The position numbers and the translations under genes were made by a program. A DNA stretch of 64,000 nt from Laguncularia racemosa (lineage: Eukaryota > Streptophyta > Magnoliopsida > Myrtales > Combretaceae): positions 1-64,000 of the forward strand of contig JBBMOL010000181.1 of NCBI GenBank assembly GCA_037954665.1, in the 5' to 3' direction. Positions 42,201-54,077 of the stretch are shown here, one piece after another; position 1 is the first letter of the stretch, and each line of letters opens with the position of its first letter. Below the pieces are notes generated by a model. The model was not told the origin of the DNA. It did no database searches and was given only the letters and a program-made list of their open reading frames with translations.

Positions 42201-43205
42201 GGATAATAAAATATAGAGAATAGAGAACTAACTTATACTTTGAATGTTTGTCCTTAAGCAATTTTAAGCTAAAATTTTTTCAACATTATCATGACATCTG
42301 GAGATTGTACTAAATGTTGTAATAAGCATCTACAAAATGTGAAATTGACTTGTTCAAATGTTTTACTCACCCACTGCTGTGATTAGGATACATGGTTAAA
42401 ATTAAGTAGTGAAATCTTTAAGAAACAAATTTACCTTGTATTTAGCTTTAGAATTGGAAGTCTAAGAGTAAGTCGAGTCCCTAAGTGAAAAATAAACAAG
42501 TTTACTTCTAGGTTATATTAGCTATTGTATACTCTTTGAAGTTGTTTGTAAAGCAATCATAACACTTAAAAAAAAAAAAAGAATCAAGCATAGCCATTAC
42601 TCCAATGATTCAACTAATTGAGTTAAGAGTATTCAAACTTGAATGTTAGAGTGAGGAAGAGTCCGTAGGGGTATCTCAAAACCCGGTCACTTGAGTGATG
42701 AGCTCGGGATGTGTCGACTCAATAAACTCACTATAACGATAAGGGAGAAAAGGCGAAAGTTCATGAAAAGAAGCGGGCAAAAACCCGTCAAAATAGATGC
42801 TTGAATAGATCAAAAGAACATGAATGTAAACATTCATTGAATAAAACAAAGATGTATAAAAGGAAGAATATCTAGCAAAGAGCTTATACCATATGCTTTT
42901 ACTTTATACTGCAAGGGTTATATGTTTGCTAATGTCCAATGAAGTTTAATTGGGTGTTTTTCCTTAGTGGATTAAGTATTTACTTTTGGAATAAAAATTC
43001 TTTTACTAAACATGAGGCTTAAAGTTTGTTTTGTTTAGATTAGCTATTAAATTTTGCCCATAGTAATTTGATCACAGGAAACCAGTTTGGTTGAAGTAGT
43101 AGACATTAAAACTACAAGTCATGAATTACAAATGAATAGATGCTTGGAATGATGAAAAGAAAGTTCGTATAATCTATGACAGATTTCTCAATTGATTTGA
43201 TGCAA

Positions 43206-43244
43206 TTGCTTGAGGACAAGCAAGAGTTTAAGTGTGGGGGAATT
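43206..43244 (+). other. Terminal hairpin plus PPT of B
   Basis: TTGCTTG-AGGA-CAAGCAA, then AAGTGTGGGGGAATT to the LTR at 43245. Confidence 0.75.
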
Positions 43245-44984
43245 TGATAGAGCCATTTTATACTCAATCTTTATAGTATAAATTGTGTTAAATTATTATT
43301 GATTTTATAAAAATCATAAGGAAATGGTACTTTAATTCTATCTTCGTGATAAATCAGGTTAAATGGAGTCAAGGATGCCAATTCAAGTAAATTAGAGAAG
43401 TCATCTACAACTTGGTTCAAAGACAAGGATTTACACCGCCGGAGGGAAATACATGGGCGTGTAATTGAAGTACACGGCCGTGTACTTGGTTTTGAATCAA
43501 TAGGAAGATACACGGTTGAAGTACACGGTCGTGTATCGGAAGCACGGTTTGAGGAACAGCCATGGCGCAAACCGTGCTACACACTGGACAAGAAGGTGGA
43601 AATGAGGACTTTGAACAGAGAGAGACACGGCTTAAGGCATGGCCATGGTGGAAGCCGTGGGAGAAACCGTGCTTGGAGCCGTGGTGGAAGCTAGACGTGC
43701 CAAGGAGAAGAAAGTGTGGAACATCAACTAGATGAAGGCACGACTTGAAATCTAGTCGTGGGTGTAACCGTGGTACACACTGGACACGGATGAAGACTTG
43801 AAGATTATGCACAGATGAAGGCACGACTTGAAATCTGGCCGTGTGTGTAACCGTGGTTCACACTGGGCGCGGATGAAGACTTGAAGAATATGCACAGAGG
43901 ATGGCACGGCTTGACCCACGGCCGTGTGTTGGGGCGTGCTAGGTAGACGAATCTTCACTTCTCGAAATCTACTTGGAAAAGGAAAGATATTTTCGTATCT
44001 TGCTAGCAAAAGATCACATGCCATCTCCCTAACAATATAAATAGAACCAACCCTACAGGGTTAAGAGAACTTTTGAATCATTGAATCTTGGATCACCTTG
44101 GAGACAAGAAGGAAACGCGGAGGCAGAGCAGGTAGCTGGAAACAGAGGCTTGTTATGTTTTTATTTTTATTTTTCGTTTTATTGATGAACATGAGTAGCT
44201 AAGCTACTTTTCTAGCCAAAGGGTCATAAATGTTTAATTCTCCACGAATTGTGAGGTCTAATTGACTTGTATTTATTCTATTCTTTGCTTTCGAGTATAC
44301 AATATCTTCTAATCGTTTTGTCATTATTATCTTTGTTGATTGGTATGAATAGAGCTCTTCTACTCAATTAGCAAGTTAATATATTGTCAACTAGCACGTC
44401 AAATCCGTAATTGTTTGATTGTTCTAGTCTTAGTGACGCAATAACATGTTTGGTTATAAAAGAGATGATCGAATTCATGTTATGGAGGTGTGTGATCATG
44501 TTTAAATAGGTTATCTTATAATCTACTGGCATAAATTGGTGGTCTCTCTAGATCTTAATGCTATTGATAGATTAAATCTTAAGCGCTTGTCTAGGGTTGT
44601 TTAATCAATAAGAGAAATAATTCAAAGCGCTTGTCTGAGGTTATCGAGGAAGTAAGGAGAGATAGGTTGTTAGAGCTTGTTAATAACCATAACCAGTTTA
44701 TCTAGAACTAAGAATAGAAAACATTTGCATCGATGATCAATTCCTAGAATTAAACTATCTTGATTCCTTTGGCTAGGCTTTTATTAATATCCGATTTTCT
44801 TACCTTGTTTTACTTCATTTTGATTCACAAACAAACCCCCCCCCATTTTTCTTTTCCCTTTTATTCTCCTTGAATAGAAATAAGTTTAACCAATCTCTGT
44901 GGATTCGACCCTACTCACCACTATATGCAAATCATATAATTGTCTAGGAGTAGGTTTTATTTTTGTTGGATTTGACACCCATCA
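43245..44984 (+). repeat. Element B 3' LTR
   Basis: 1740 bp partner of 37803-39544. TATAAATAG at 44036. Ends CACCCATCA at 44984, followed by TSD GATGC. Confidence 0.9.
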
Positions 44985-46871
44985 GATGCTTCTACATGAA
45001 TTATTAAATCTTACTTAGGAATTCCTGATAAAGCCTAAATTTCTCTTTCGAGTCATTTACATTTCTATGCATTGATTTCAATTACAAAATATAATTCATA
45101 GCAGGACTTCTTATATGAAAATTCTGCATATCTATATGTCCTATAACATGAATACAATGATCATTTTAGTTTGAATTATGGCTTCATCATGTTTCCCACA
45201 AGGATGATTTAGAACATTATAGTATGAATTGCATAAAAACAATTGAAATAAATAGGTGTAATGGAATTCATATTGAACAACAAGAATAAACTAATAAATG
45301 GCATAAAAGAAAATAAAGTAAATGAAACAATAGCTATAATCTTCAAGAACTTCAATCTTCCAAAATGATTCCTCGAATTCTTCAATTGAAAGAAAACTTC
45401 AGCAAAATAACCTTCTTTCTTCAAACTAAAATTTGGAATAACATAAAATGTAAAGGAATTAAAGAGAATATAAAATCCTAAAGTTCCTAAGGGAATTCTA
45501 ATGATTTCAAAGAAAGACAAAGGATGCTAAACAAAGAATCAAAACAAAAGGATTCTAAAAAAAAAGGGGATGCCTCCAAGGTTCATACAAGGGGCCTATT
45601 TATAGATCCAAAGAGGAGGAGGATAAGCTTGATCTGATGAGGAGTTGAGTCAGCAAATTAATTAAGATACGATTTTGGAGAGATTTTCGCAATGGATATC
45701 CGGGGAGTAATAAAGGCCGGCTCAAGGCCGGCGGCCTTGAATGTAGGCCTGCTTTAAGGCCAACGGCTTTAATGTTTTTTTTTTAGGCCAGTTTAATATA
45801 GGCCGGATCAAGGCCGGCGGCCTTGAATGTAAGCCGGCCTAAGGCCCGCGGCCTTCCGTGCAATCCTCCGCTCGCTTCTTCAATTTTGTGAAAAACTCCT
45901 CCAATTAACTTGTAATTTACTTTTGGGTCCTCAAAACCTGAATTTTCACAATAAACACCATTAAATATCATTTCTTTATATTTTCTTTATAATATTGAAA
46001 TAAATTTAATATAAGTCCAAAAGAAAATATAAGTATAATGTGATCTTATCAATGGGTTTTTCATCTTCATTGATTTGTAACTAGAAAACCATGAGTGGCT
46101 AAATTATCTCATACCCGAACCTTATGAACCCTAATTATCATGTAACAATGGATTGATTGCATAGTTAATGAATAGTGGAATTCTCTGAATTTATTCATGT
46201 TGTTCATTTAGTATTGCTAATTTGATGTATGGCCAACATTAAGTTTGCATTGGTTTCTTAGAAGTTGATTGGAAAATCTCTTGTTTGAATAGATCATGCA
46301 TGAATAAAGGAATTCGTATGTAATCTAGGGATAGAGAACATGAATTTTCCGTATTAGGTTAAATTAGATAATTCAACCTGATGGAGGGTTCAAGAGTGTT
46401 AATGCAATTCTAATCTATTTTGATAAAAGAGGGATCTTTATTAATGTGGTTAGGGTTAGGAGCTAATAAATTTGGAAAGAATATTGGCTTAATGTTAGAT
46501 ACTCTGCGGTTCAGGGATAACCATTGCTTGTTAACTAATTTATTGAAAGGGTGAAGTTACATGACAATTAGAGGAGTAGTAAGGGTAGGGTATATTCTTA
46601 ATTATCGGATTTAGTAATCAAGTTATTGTGTTATTTTTAATTGCTATAGGTTTTGTTAAGTGTTTTTAATTTAATCTGAATCTCTCGAATTTATGCGGTT
46701 AGATAGTCGGTTTAGAGTTATTATTGGTGCTTGCTAATCCCTGAGGATACGATACCCGAACACAATTCTATACTATTACAATCGATAGGTGCACTTACCT
46801 ATTTGATTGTAACAAAGAGTCATAGAAAAGGGATTTTCTAATTTGTGTGATTATGGTTAACACCAAGTTTT

Positions 46872-46889
46872 TGGCACCGTTGCCAAGGA
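46872..46889 (+). other. PBS of H2 (degenerate tRNA-Asp type)
   Basis: TGGCACCGTTGCCAAGGA: differs from the canonical PBS by CG to CA and GG to AA changes, as expected from deamination. Nine bases after the LTR end. Confidence 0.75.
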
Positions 46890-47007
46890 TTGGCGATATT
46901 AAGAAAGCTCAACGCTGACTACTTTAACCATTTATTCTTTAGTATTTGTTGTGTTTCATTCATTCTTTTGGAGGTAACTAATTTTCCCTTTATTTTCTTT
47001 GTGGTTT

Positions 47008-48540
47008 ATGACAAGGAGCTCTTCATCTAAACTTTTTGCTTTTGATTTAGAGATTGAGCGGACATCCAGAAGAAGGTTGAGGAGTGCCTTTGAACGAGCT
47101 GTGGGAAATCCAGTTTTTGAAAATTAGCAATTAGGTGAAGAGGAATTGCATTCTAGTGAGGGTGAGAATTCAGTTGCAGAAATGGTAGATCAATGTCGAA
47201 CGATGGTTGATTATGCCAGACCTACATTGGATAGCACAGGATCTTGTATAATTAGACCTGCAATAAACACCAACAATTTTGAAGTCAAAGCCTCTACAAT
47301 GAACATGATCCATAATCAATGCCAGTTCGATGGTTTAGTTGATGAGGACCCCCATGCTCACATCCAGATGTTTCTAGACATCTGTGAAATAGTTAAACAA
47401 AACAGGGTGACAGATGAAGCTTTGAAGTTGAGTCTTTTTCCTTTCACATTGAGGGGAAAAACAAGGTAGTGGTTCAACTCCTTAGATCGGAACTCCATCA
47501 CAACTTGGGCCCAGTTGGCGGAAACATTCTTAGACTACTATTTCCCGCCTTCTAAATGGCCAAACTGAGAAATGATATCACATCATTTACTCAGATGGAT
47601 AATGAGCCCCTTCATGAATCTTGGTTAAGGTTTAAGGAATTGCTCAGGCGGTGCCCACATCATCAAATGCCCAATTAGTTACAAGTCTCCACCTTCTATA
47701 ACGGGCTTGATTATCCAACGCGACAAACCATTGATGCTGCTGCTGGTGGTACAATTAATGTGAAGACTCCTGAGGAGTCTCTACAGCTGTTTGAAAACAT
47801 GGCAAAGAATAACCATCAGTGGAGTAATGGTAGGACAAGGCAAAGAGCAGCAGGGATCTATGAAGTTGAAATGATGACCACCCTTGTAGCAAAGGTTGAT
47901 GCTCTAGCCAAAAAGGTTGATGGGATGGCAATATCTGAGTCACCCCAATATTTTCCAACTGAGCAATCAACCGCATCAATGGCTCATGATTATATGGAGC
48001 AAGTTGATTATGTTAGCAATCCTATGCAATCTCGGAACAACCCTTACAGCAACACATATAATCCAAGATGGCGCAATCACCTTAATTTTTCATGGAGTAA
48101 TCCACCAATTCCTCGGGGTAATGCACTTGCTCTTGGATTCCAAAGGCCTTTTCCACCACCTTTTATTGAAAAGAAGTCCAATCTGGAGGATATGATTTCC
48201 AAGTTCATTCAAACCTCAGAGCAGCGCCAGCAAGCTACAGATACTGCTTTAAGAAATCACGAGGCTTCCATTCACAATCTGGAAAACCAGGTGGGTCAGA
48301 TTGCAAAAATGTTATCAAAGAGACCACAAAGGTCCTTACCTAGGAACATGGAACCTAATCCAAGGGAGCAGGTGAAGGCAGTGACCCTTAGGAGTGGAAG
48401 GGAATTGCATTCTAACACCATTGGAGTGCTAGGGGTTGTACAAGAACAAGAGGTTAAGGTTAGACAAGATAAGGACAGGGTAAGGAAAAGGAGCTTGATA
48501 AAGAGGAAGATTTAGGAAAGGCCAAGACATCAACAGTTCA
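47008..48540 (+). pseudogene. H2 gag, broken
   Basis: ATG 47008 reads MTRSSSSKLFAFDLEIERTS, then TAG at 47126. Capsid fold continues 'NTNNFEVKASTMNMI', 'DPHAHIQMFLDICEIVKQN', 'LSLFPFTLRGKTR' with TAG at 47467, then a frameshift near 47560. After it: 'KTPEESLQLFENMAKNNHQW', 'NPYSNTYNPRWRNHLNFSW' and 'IHNLENQVGQIAKMLSKRP', the coiled segment typical of Athila gag. No clear zinc knuckle remains. Another frame break near 48510 separates it from protease. Confidence 0.82.
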
Positions 48541-48574
48541 GCCCTACAAGCCTCTAATTCCATATCCGAGCCAC

Positions 48575-49759
48575 TTGAAAAAAGATAAAGAGCAAGAACA
48601 CTTCGGTAAGTTTTTAGATCTGTTTAAACAATTGCATATTAATATACCGTTTGTGGAAGCTCTTGCGCAGATGCCCAGGTACGCAAAGTTCTTGAAGGAT
48701 TTGCTGTCAAACAAGAAATGGCTGGAAGAGGTTTCTACTGCAGTCATTGGAGTAGAATGTTTAGCTATTTTGCATAATAAGTTGCTTAAGAAACTCAAGG
48801 ATCCAAGCAGTTTTACTATTCCATGCCTAATTGGTGAACTGCTTGTGGAGAGAGCCTTGGCAGAATTTGGGGTAAGTATAAACTTGATGCAATATTCATT
48901 GTTTAGGAAGCTCAAACTTGGTGAGCCAAAGCCCACAAGGATGAGTTTGCAGCTGGCTGATCGCTCGGTCAAATTTCCCAATGGAATTATAGAAGACGTC
49001 CTAGTAAAGTAGAAAAGTTAATTTTTCCTGTTGACTTTGTTATCTTGGACATGGATGCAGATGTAGAGGTCCCCCTAATCTTGGGACGACCATTCCTTGC
49101 TACTGCACGAGCGATGATAGATGTTACTGATGGGAAACTGGCTCTGAGAGTGGGAGAAGATGAGTTGACTGTGACAATTCCAGCAGCTCTAAAACAATCT
49201 TTAAGTGCTGATGATTCTTGCTATGCTATTGACTGTGTTGATATGTCTGTGATGAGTTCTATACAAGAATTGTTATGCCGTGACCTTTTGGAATTTAGTT
49301 TGACAACAACTAGAGGAGAAGAGTGTGAGAACTTTGATATTCAGAATGTGATGGCTCAATTGAATGCTTGTGAGGAGGTAGTGTGTAAAAGAGGGTTTGA
49401 GAAGATAGTATCTAGTGAGGAAAGAAGGCTAAAACCATCGGTTGAGGAACGCCCAGAACTCGAGTTGAAGCAACTCCAAGAATATCTGGAGGCTAATTCT
49501 AAAATCCCTGTCATTATTGCTGCTGGTTTGACAAGGGAACAAAAGGATATCCTATTGGGGGTCTTGAGGGAGCACAAGTGTGCTCTCGCTTGGAAGATTT
49601 CTGATATTCGGGGTATTAGTCCTTCGTTTTGCACCCATAAGATTTTTCTTAAGGATGATTTCAAACCAGTGGTGCAACCACAGAGGAGGTTAAACCCTAA
49701 TATATGGGAGGTTGTGAAGAAAGAGGTGATCAAATTCATGGATGTAGGGTTAATATATC
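48575..49759 (+). pseudogene. H2 protease and start of RT, cut by element K
   Basis: Retropepsin-like region: 'PSSFTIPCLIGELLVERALAEFGVSINLM', where the usual D(L/S/T)G active-site triad reads EFG, so the catalytic Asp is lost. One frame break at 49012. Then 'VPLILGRPFLATARAMIDV', an acidic linker, and RT start 'ISDIRGISPSFCTHKIFL', 'VQPQRRLNPNIWEVVKKEV', 'GLIY'. K inserts at TSD ATATC (49755-49759). Confidence 0.85.
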
Positions 49760-51247
49760 TGATAAGATCACATTATACTTATATTTTCTTTTGGACTTAT
49801 ATTAAATTTATTTCAATATTATAAGAAAATATAAAGAAATGATATTTAATGGTGTTTATTGTGAAAATTCGGGTTTTGAGGACCCAAAAGTAAATTACAA
49901 GTTAATTGGAGGAGTTTTTTACAAAATTGAAGAAGCGAGCAGAGGATTGCATGGAAGGCCACCGGCCTTGAGCCGGCCTTCATTACTCCCCGGATATCCA
50001 TTGCGAAAATCTCTCCAAAATTGTATCTTAATTAATTTGCTGACTCAACTCCTCATCAGATCAAGCTTATCCCCCTCCTCTTTGGATCTATAAATAGGCC
50101 CCTTGTGTGAACCTTGGAAGCATCCCCTTTTGTTTTAGAATTCTTTTGTTTTGATTCTTTGTTTAGCATCATTTGTCTTTCTTTGAAATTATTAGAATTT
50201 CCTTAGAAACTTTAGGATTTTATATTTTCTTTAATTCCTTTACATTTCATGTTATTCCAATTTTTAGTTTGAAGAAAGAAAGTTATTTTGCTGAAGTTTG
50301 CTTTCAATTGAAGAATTCAAGGAATCATTTTGGAAGATTGAAGTTCTTGAAGATTATAGCTATTGTTTCATTTACTTTACTTTCTTTTATGCCATTTATT
50401 AGTTTATTCTTGTTGTTCAATATGAATTCCATTACATCTATTTATATCAATTGTTTTTACATTCATACTATAATGTTCTAAATCATCCTTGTGGGAAACA
50501 TGATGAAGCCATAATTCAAACTAAAACTATCATTGTATTCATGTTATAGGAAATGTAGATATGCGGAATTTTCATATAAGAAGTCCTGCTATGAATTGTA
50601 TTTTGTAATTGAAATCAATGCATAGAAATGTAAATGACTCGAAAGAGAAATTTAGGTTTTATCAGGAATTCCTAAGTAAGATTTAATAATTCATCTGGAA
50701 GCAGCGTTATTGAATTTTATTAGAAATTGACCTAAGTGTTTCATGCAATATTTTTATTAAATTTTTCACTAAGGGATTAGGAGAAATTATTTTAAAGATA
50801 TTAGGCAATCATATAATTGGGAAATTTATGATTATGAATTAGAATCCTCATTTGATTTGAATTAGCGGGAGCTATTAAATTAAATTGAGGTAACATTACT
50901 TTAACACTTGATAAAGGATTAAGGTTTTGTTAATTTCTTGTGAAAATCCATATAGCTATGAGTTATTATAACATGAAGGCAATATGATTAGTAGAATTAG
51001 GGTAGATTCTATTTCCCACCATCAATTTATCATTTTTTAAACATAATCCTCTTTTTGAGCATTTAGCATAATTCATTCAATTCTCATCAAACATCATCGC
51101 CTAAATAATAGTAGAAATTGATAAAGGTCTATTACTTAATCAATCTTCGTGGTTCGACACTCTTCTCTCACTATATTACTTGATCCGATCCGGTACACTT
51201 GCCGGTATTTATTCACGCTCATTTTATATCTCTTTTTGCGTAGATCA
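49760..51247 (+). repeat. Element K 5' LTR
   Basis: 1488 bp, TGATAAGATCACATT...GCGTAGATCA. GGCCGGC-type repeats at 49955-49985, TATA box at 50089. A chance ORF (50173-50481) recurs in every family copy but has no coding signature I recognise. Confidence 0.92.
50089..50098 (+). promoter_or_regulatory. TATA box in K-family LTR
   Basis: TATAAATAGG, also at 58300-58309 in the 3' LTR, downstream of the GGCCGGC array. Motif-based. Confidence 0.6.
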
Positions 51248-51253
51248 AGTTTT

Positions 51254-51271
51254 TGGCGTTGTTGCCGGGGA
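51254..51271 (+). other. PBS of element K (tRNA-Asp type)
   Basis: TGGCGTTGTTGCCGGGGA, two changes from the canonical PBS, six bases after the LTR. Confidence 0.85.
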
Positions 51272-51390
51272 TTGATTAATATTATACCATCTTCAGATTC
51301 TATTGTTAATTTAGGCGCAATTATTTTGTTATTTTATTTTATTTTTTTTTCATTGTGTGATCGTTTCCTGTTCTCTTTGAGGTTCTTTTT

Positions 51391-52725
51391 ATGCGCAAGA
51401 GTAGAAGTGCTGAACTTCTACCAATTAATCTTGAGATAGAACGCACCTTGCGACAACTTAGAAGAGAGCAGAGAAGAAAGGAAGAAGAGAACATGGCAGA
51501 TGAGAACAACAATCGGATTCAGGGTGTTGGTAGAGCACTTCGGGAATACACGATACCTGTTGTTTCAGGTCCTGCAATAAGAAGACCAACAATTCAGGCT
51601 AACAATTTTGAATTAAAACTAGCACTCGTTCAAATGGTTCAATCAAATCAATTTGGAGGATATCCAAATGAGAGTCCTGATGAGCATATTGCAGTATTTC
51701 TTCAATATTGTAATACAGTGAAAATGAATAATGTATCTGATGATGTAATTAGGCTACAACTTTTTCCATTTTCACTTAGAGAAAAAGCTAGGGCTTGGTA
51801 CAATTCATTGCCACAAGACTCTGTAACCACTTGGGTTGATCTGTCATCTAAATTTTTAAGGAGATTTTTTCCACCTGCTAGAACTGCTAGGTTAAGAAAT
51901 GACATCACAAACTTCACTAAGTTTAGTGGTGAATCATTGTATGAAGCATGGGAAAGATTCAAGGAGGCAATTAGAAAATGCCCCCATCATGGATTACCGG
52001 ATAATCTCCTTATTGAGATATTCTATCTCAGTTTAGATGATACATTGAGATCTCTAGTAGATGCTGCTTCTGGTGGTGCACTAATGAGTAAGACATATGA
52101 AGAGGCTAGTGCTTTGATAGATGAAATGGCCTCTAGTGCACATAATTGGCAAAATGAAAGAGGTAAGTCTAGAGTAGCATCTGTCAATGACATGGACACC
52201 TTAACAGCTCAGATTTCTGCTCTTACCGCTCAAGTAAGTAAACTCACCTCTACACCATCTTTTAATGTTAATCAAATTTCTTGTTGTGAGTTATGCTCAG
52301 GACCACACTCAACTCTTGAGTGCCCTTCTGGAAACTTTTCCTCCTCATCCCATAGAAAGCAAGTAAATTTTGTCAACAATTTCCAAAGAGGAAATCAAGG
52401 ACCTTATTCAAACACCTACAATCCAGGGTGGCATAATCATCCAAAATTCTCATGGAGAAATGATAACAATGCACTTAAACCCCCTGGATTTCAAAAGCAA
52501 GGTCCTAATCATAATACTCCCCATCAACAATATCCTAATCATAATACCTCTTCTCAGCAAGGTTAGTCTAAAATGGAAGAACTCATGATAAGTTATATGC
52601 AGAAGACTGACACAATGTTGCAAAATCAACAAGCCACCATTAGGAATCTTGAAAATCAGCTTAGTCAAATGTCTCAACAGTTGAGTAATAGACCATCTGG
52701 GTCTTTACCTAGTAATACTGAGTAG
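51391..52725 (+). pseudogene. Element K gag
   Basis: Starts MRKSRSAELLPINLEIERTL. Capsid fold 'NNFELKLALVQMVQSNQFGG', 'LFPFSLREKARAWYNSLPQDS', 'ESLYEAWERFKEAIRKCPHHG'. A knuckle-like CELCSGPHSTLEC has one residue fewer than the usual CX2CX4HX4C. Asn/Gln/His-rich linker, then TAG at 52564, coiled 'MEELMISYMQKTDTMLQNQQ', and TAG at 52723. Earlier residues form an unbroken 391-residue frame. Confidence 0.87.
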
Positions 52726-54077
52726 AATCCTAAGGGTGTAAATGCTATTATGCTAAGAAGTGGTAAGGAATTGGTTGATAAGAAACTTGAGGAAGAGGAG
52801 GTTAACCTAGAGAAAGATAAAGGGAAACAAAAGGAAGAGGAACCAAAGCAAAATTCACCAAAAGTGCAAGCATATGTTCCTCCTATTCCTTTCCCAGGAA
52901 GGCTGAGGCAACAGCAATTGGATTCACAATTTGCTAAATTTTTAGAAGTCTTTAAAAAATTGTAAATTAACATTCCTTTTGCAGAGGCACTTCAGCAGAT
53001 GCCATCATATGCTAGGTTCATGAAGGATTTACTCACAAAGAAGAGGAAGATTGAAGGGAATGAACCAGTGATGCTTACAGGGGAATGTTCTATGATCTTA
53101 CAAAAGAATTTATCCAATTTGCCATGAAAACAAAGAGATCAGGGAAGTTTTACTGTTCCTTGCACTATTGGTAATTTTCATTTTGATAAAGTACTTATAG
53201 ACTCTGGTGCAAGTATAAATTTAATGTCTCTGTCCATTTTCAGAAAACTAGGACTTGGAGAATGTAAGGAGACGCACGTCATCTTACAACTTGCGGATAG
53301 AAGTGTCAAGTACCCAAAGGGTATAGTGGAGAATGTCCTAGTAAAAGTGGACAAATTCATCTTTCCAGTTGACTTTATAGTCTTGGAAATGGAAGAAGAT
53401 AGAGAGGTACCCATGATCTTAGGAAAACCATTCCTGGCAACAGGTAAGGCATTGATTGATATGGAACAAGGTAAGCTTACTTTGAGAGTTATGGATGGAC
53501 AAGTCACGTTTAATGTGTATGAGGCTACAAAGAAATTTGATGACTGTAAATCCTGTTACATTATTGATAGTGTTGATGAGCTTTCCTTTGAGTTCATGGA
53601 AGAGAATGTAGGTATGGACACGATGGAGTCAGTCCTTAGGGATTTAGATAATTGGAGTGATGATGAGGATGAACCCCGAGAAGAACATACTGAACAAGTT
53701 TATGAATTCAAGACTCGACACTATGAGGAGCTGGGCACCACTGAGAAGAAACCGATGCCGTCATTGACACAACCCCCGGTGCTTGAACTTAAACCTTTGC
53801 CTGGTCATTTAAAGTATGCTTATCTTGGAACAAATGATACTTTGCCAATAATCATTTCTTCTTCTTTGACAGGTGATCAAGACCAACAACTTTTGGATGT
53901 TCTAAGAGAACATAAGGAAGCTATCGGGTGGACCATTGCTGATATTAAGGGAATTAGCCCTTCAATTTGTACTCATAGGATATTTCTTGAAGCTGAGTGT
54001 AAACCTATAGTACAACCACAAAGAAGACTTAACCCAACTCTTAAGGAAGTTGTAAAAAAAAAGTGCTTAAATTGTTA
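52726..54077 (+). pseudogene. Element K protease and RT N-terminal part
   Basis: 'LRSGKELVDKK' and an acidic/basic linker, TAA at 52963, 'INIPFAEALQQMPSYARFMK', TGA near 53125, then the retropepsin active site VLIDSGASINLM (intact DSG) and 'VPMILGKPFLATGKALID'. Acidic linker 'DLDNWSDDEDEPREE', then 'LELKPLPGHLKYAYLG' and the RT start 'ISPSICTHRIFL', 'RRLNPTLKEVV'. A frameshift in a run of A residues at about 54055 breaks RT. Confidence 0.85.

Larger units (their letters stand above)
41864..43244 (+). other. Element B 3' untranslated region
   Basis: No ORF supported. Post-stop hairpin 41889-41906, internal module 42162-42200, conserved block 42658-42750, terminal module 43206-43244. Confidence 0.75.
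37803..44984 (+). mobile_element. Element B: complete non-autonomous Athila-type element (gag-protease only)
   Basis: LTRs 37803-39544 and 43245-44984, PBS, a 755-codon gag-protease frame with one stop, 3' UTR with all modules, PPT, and a perfect TSD GATGC (37798-37802, 44985-44989). The 3.7-kb interior lacks RT, RNaseH and integrase. Against M, the coding end jumps from the protease tail ('QAPRLESKSLSEYL') to the 3' UTR, a clean internal deletion. The best-preserved example of this design in the window. Confidence 0.93.
37256..46051 (-). repeat. Solo LTR of family K, inverted, containing element B
   Basis: Reverse complement of the K LTR (plus-strand edges TGATCCACGC...TGATCTTATCA) in two pieces, 37256-37802 and 44990-46051. 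TSD ACGGG (37251-37255) and ATGGG (46052-46056): one mismatch, a CpG to TpG change. 45715-45860 holds a longer GGCCGGC array than the LTRs of K itself. Confidence 0.88.
36601..46862 (+). repeat. H2 5' LTR, split by an inverted K-family solo LTR
   Basis: Pieces 36601-37255 and 46057-46862 join to about 1.46 kb, comparable with the 1363-bp solo LTR at 18791. Starts TGATAAGTAC, ends GGTTAACA. It holds a dense ACACGG/CCGTGT array (36780-37040) and TATATATAT at 37085. The overlapping frames rich in HGRV, TRPC and HTAVP are translations of this array, not proteins. Confidence 0.85.

Noticed and set aside
50173..50481. Conserved 102-103 residue hydrophobic frame in K-family LTRs (also 58384-58692, 45209-45520)
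   Set aside because: It recurs only because the LTR recurs. Phe/Ile richness follows from T-rich DNA, and it lies downstream of the TATA box in LTR sequence with no start context or known domain.
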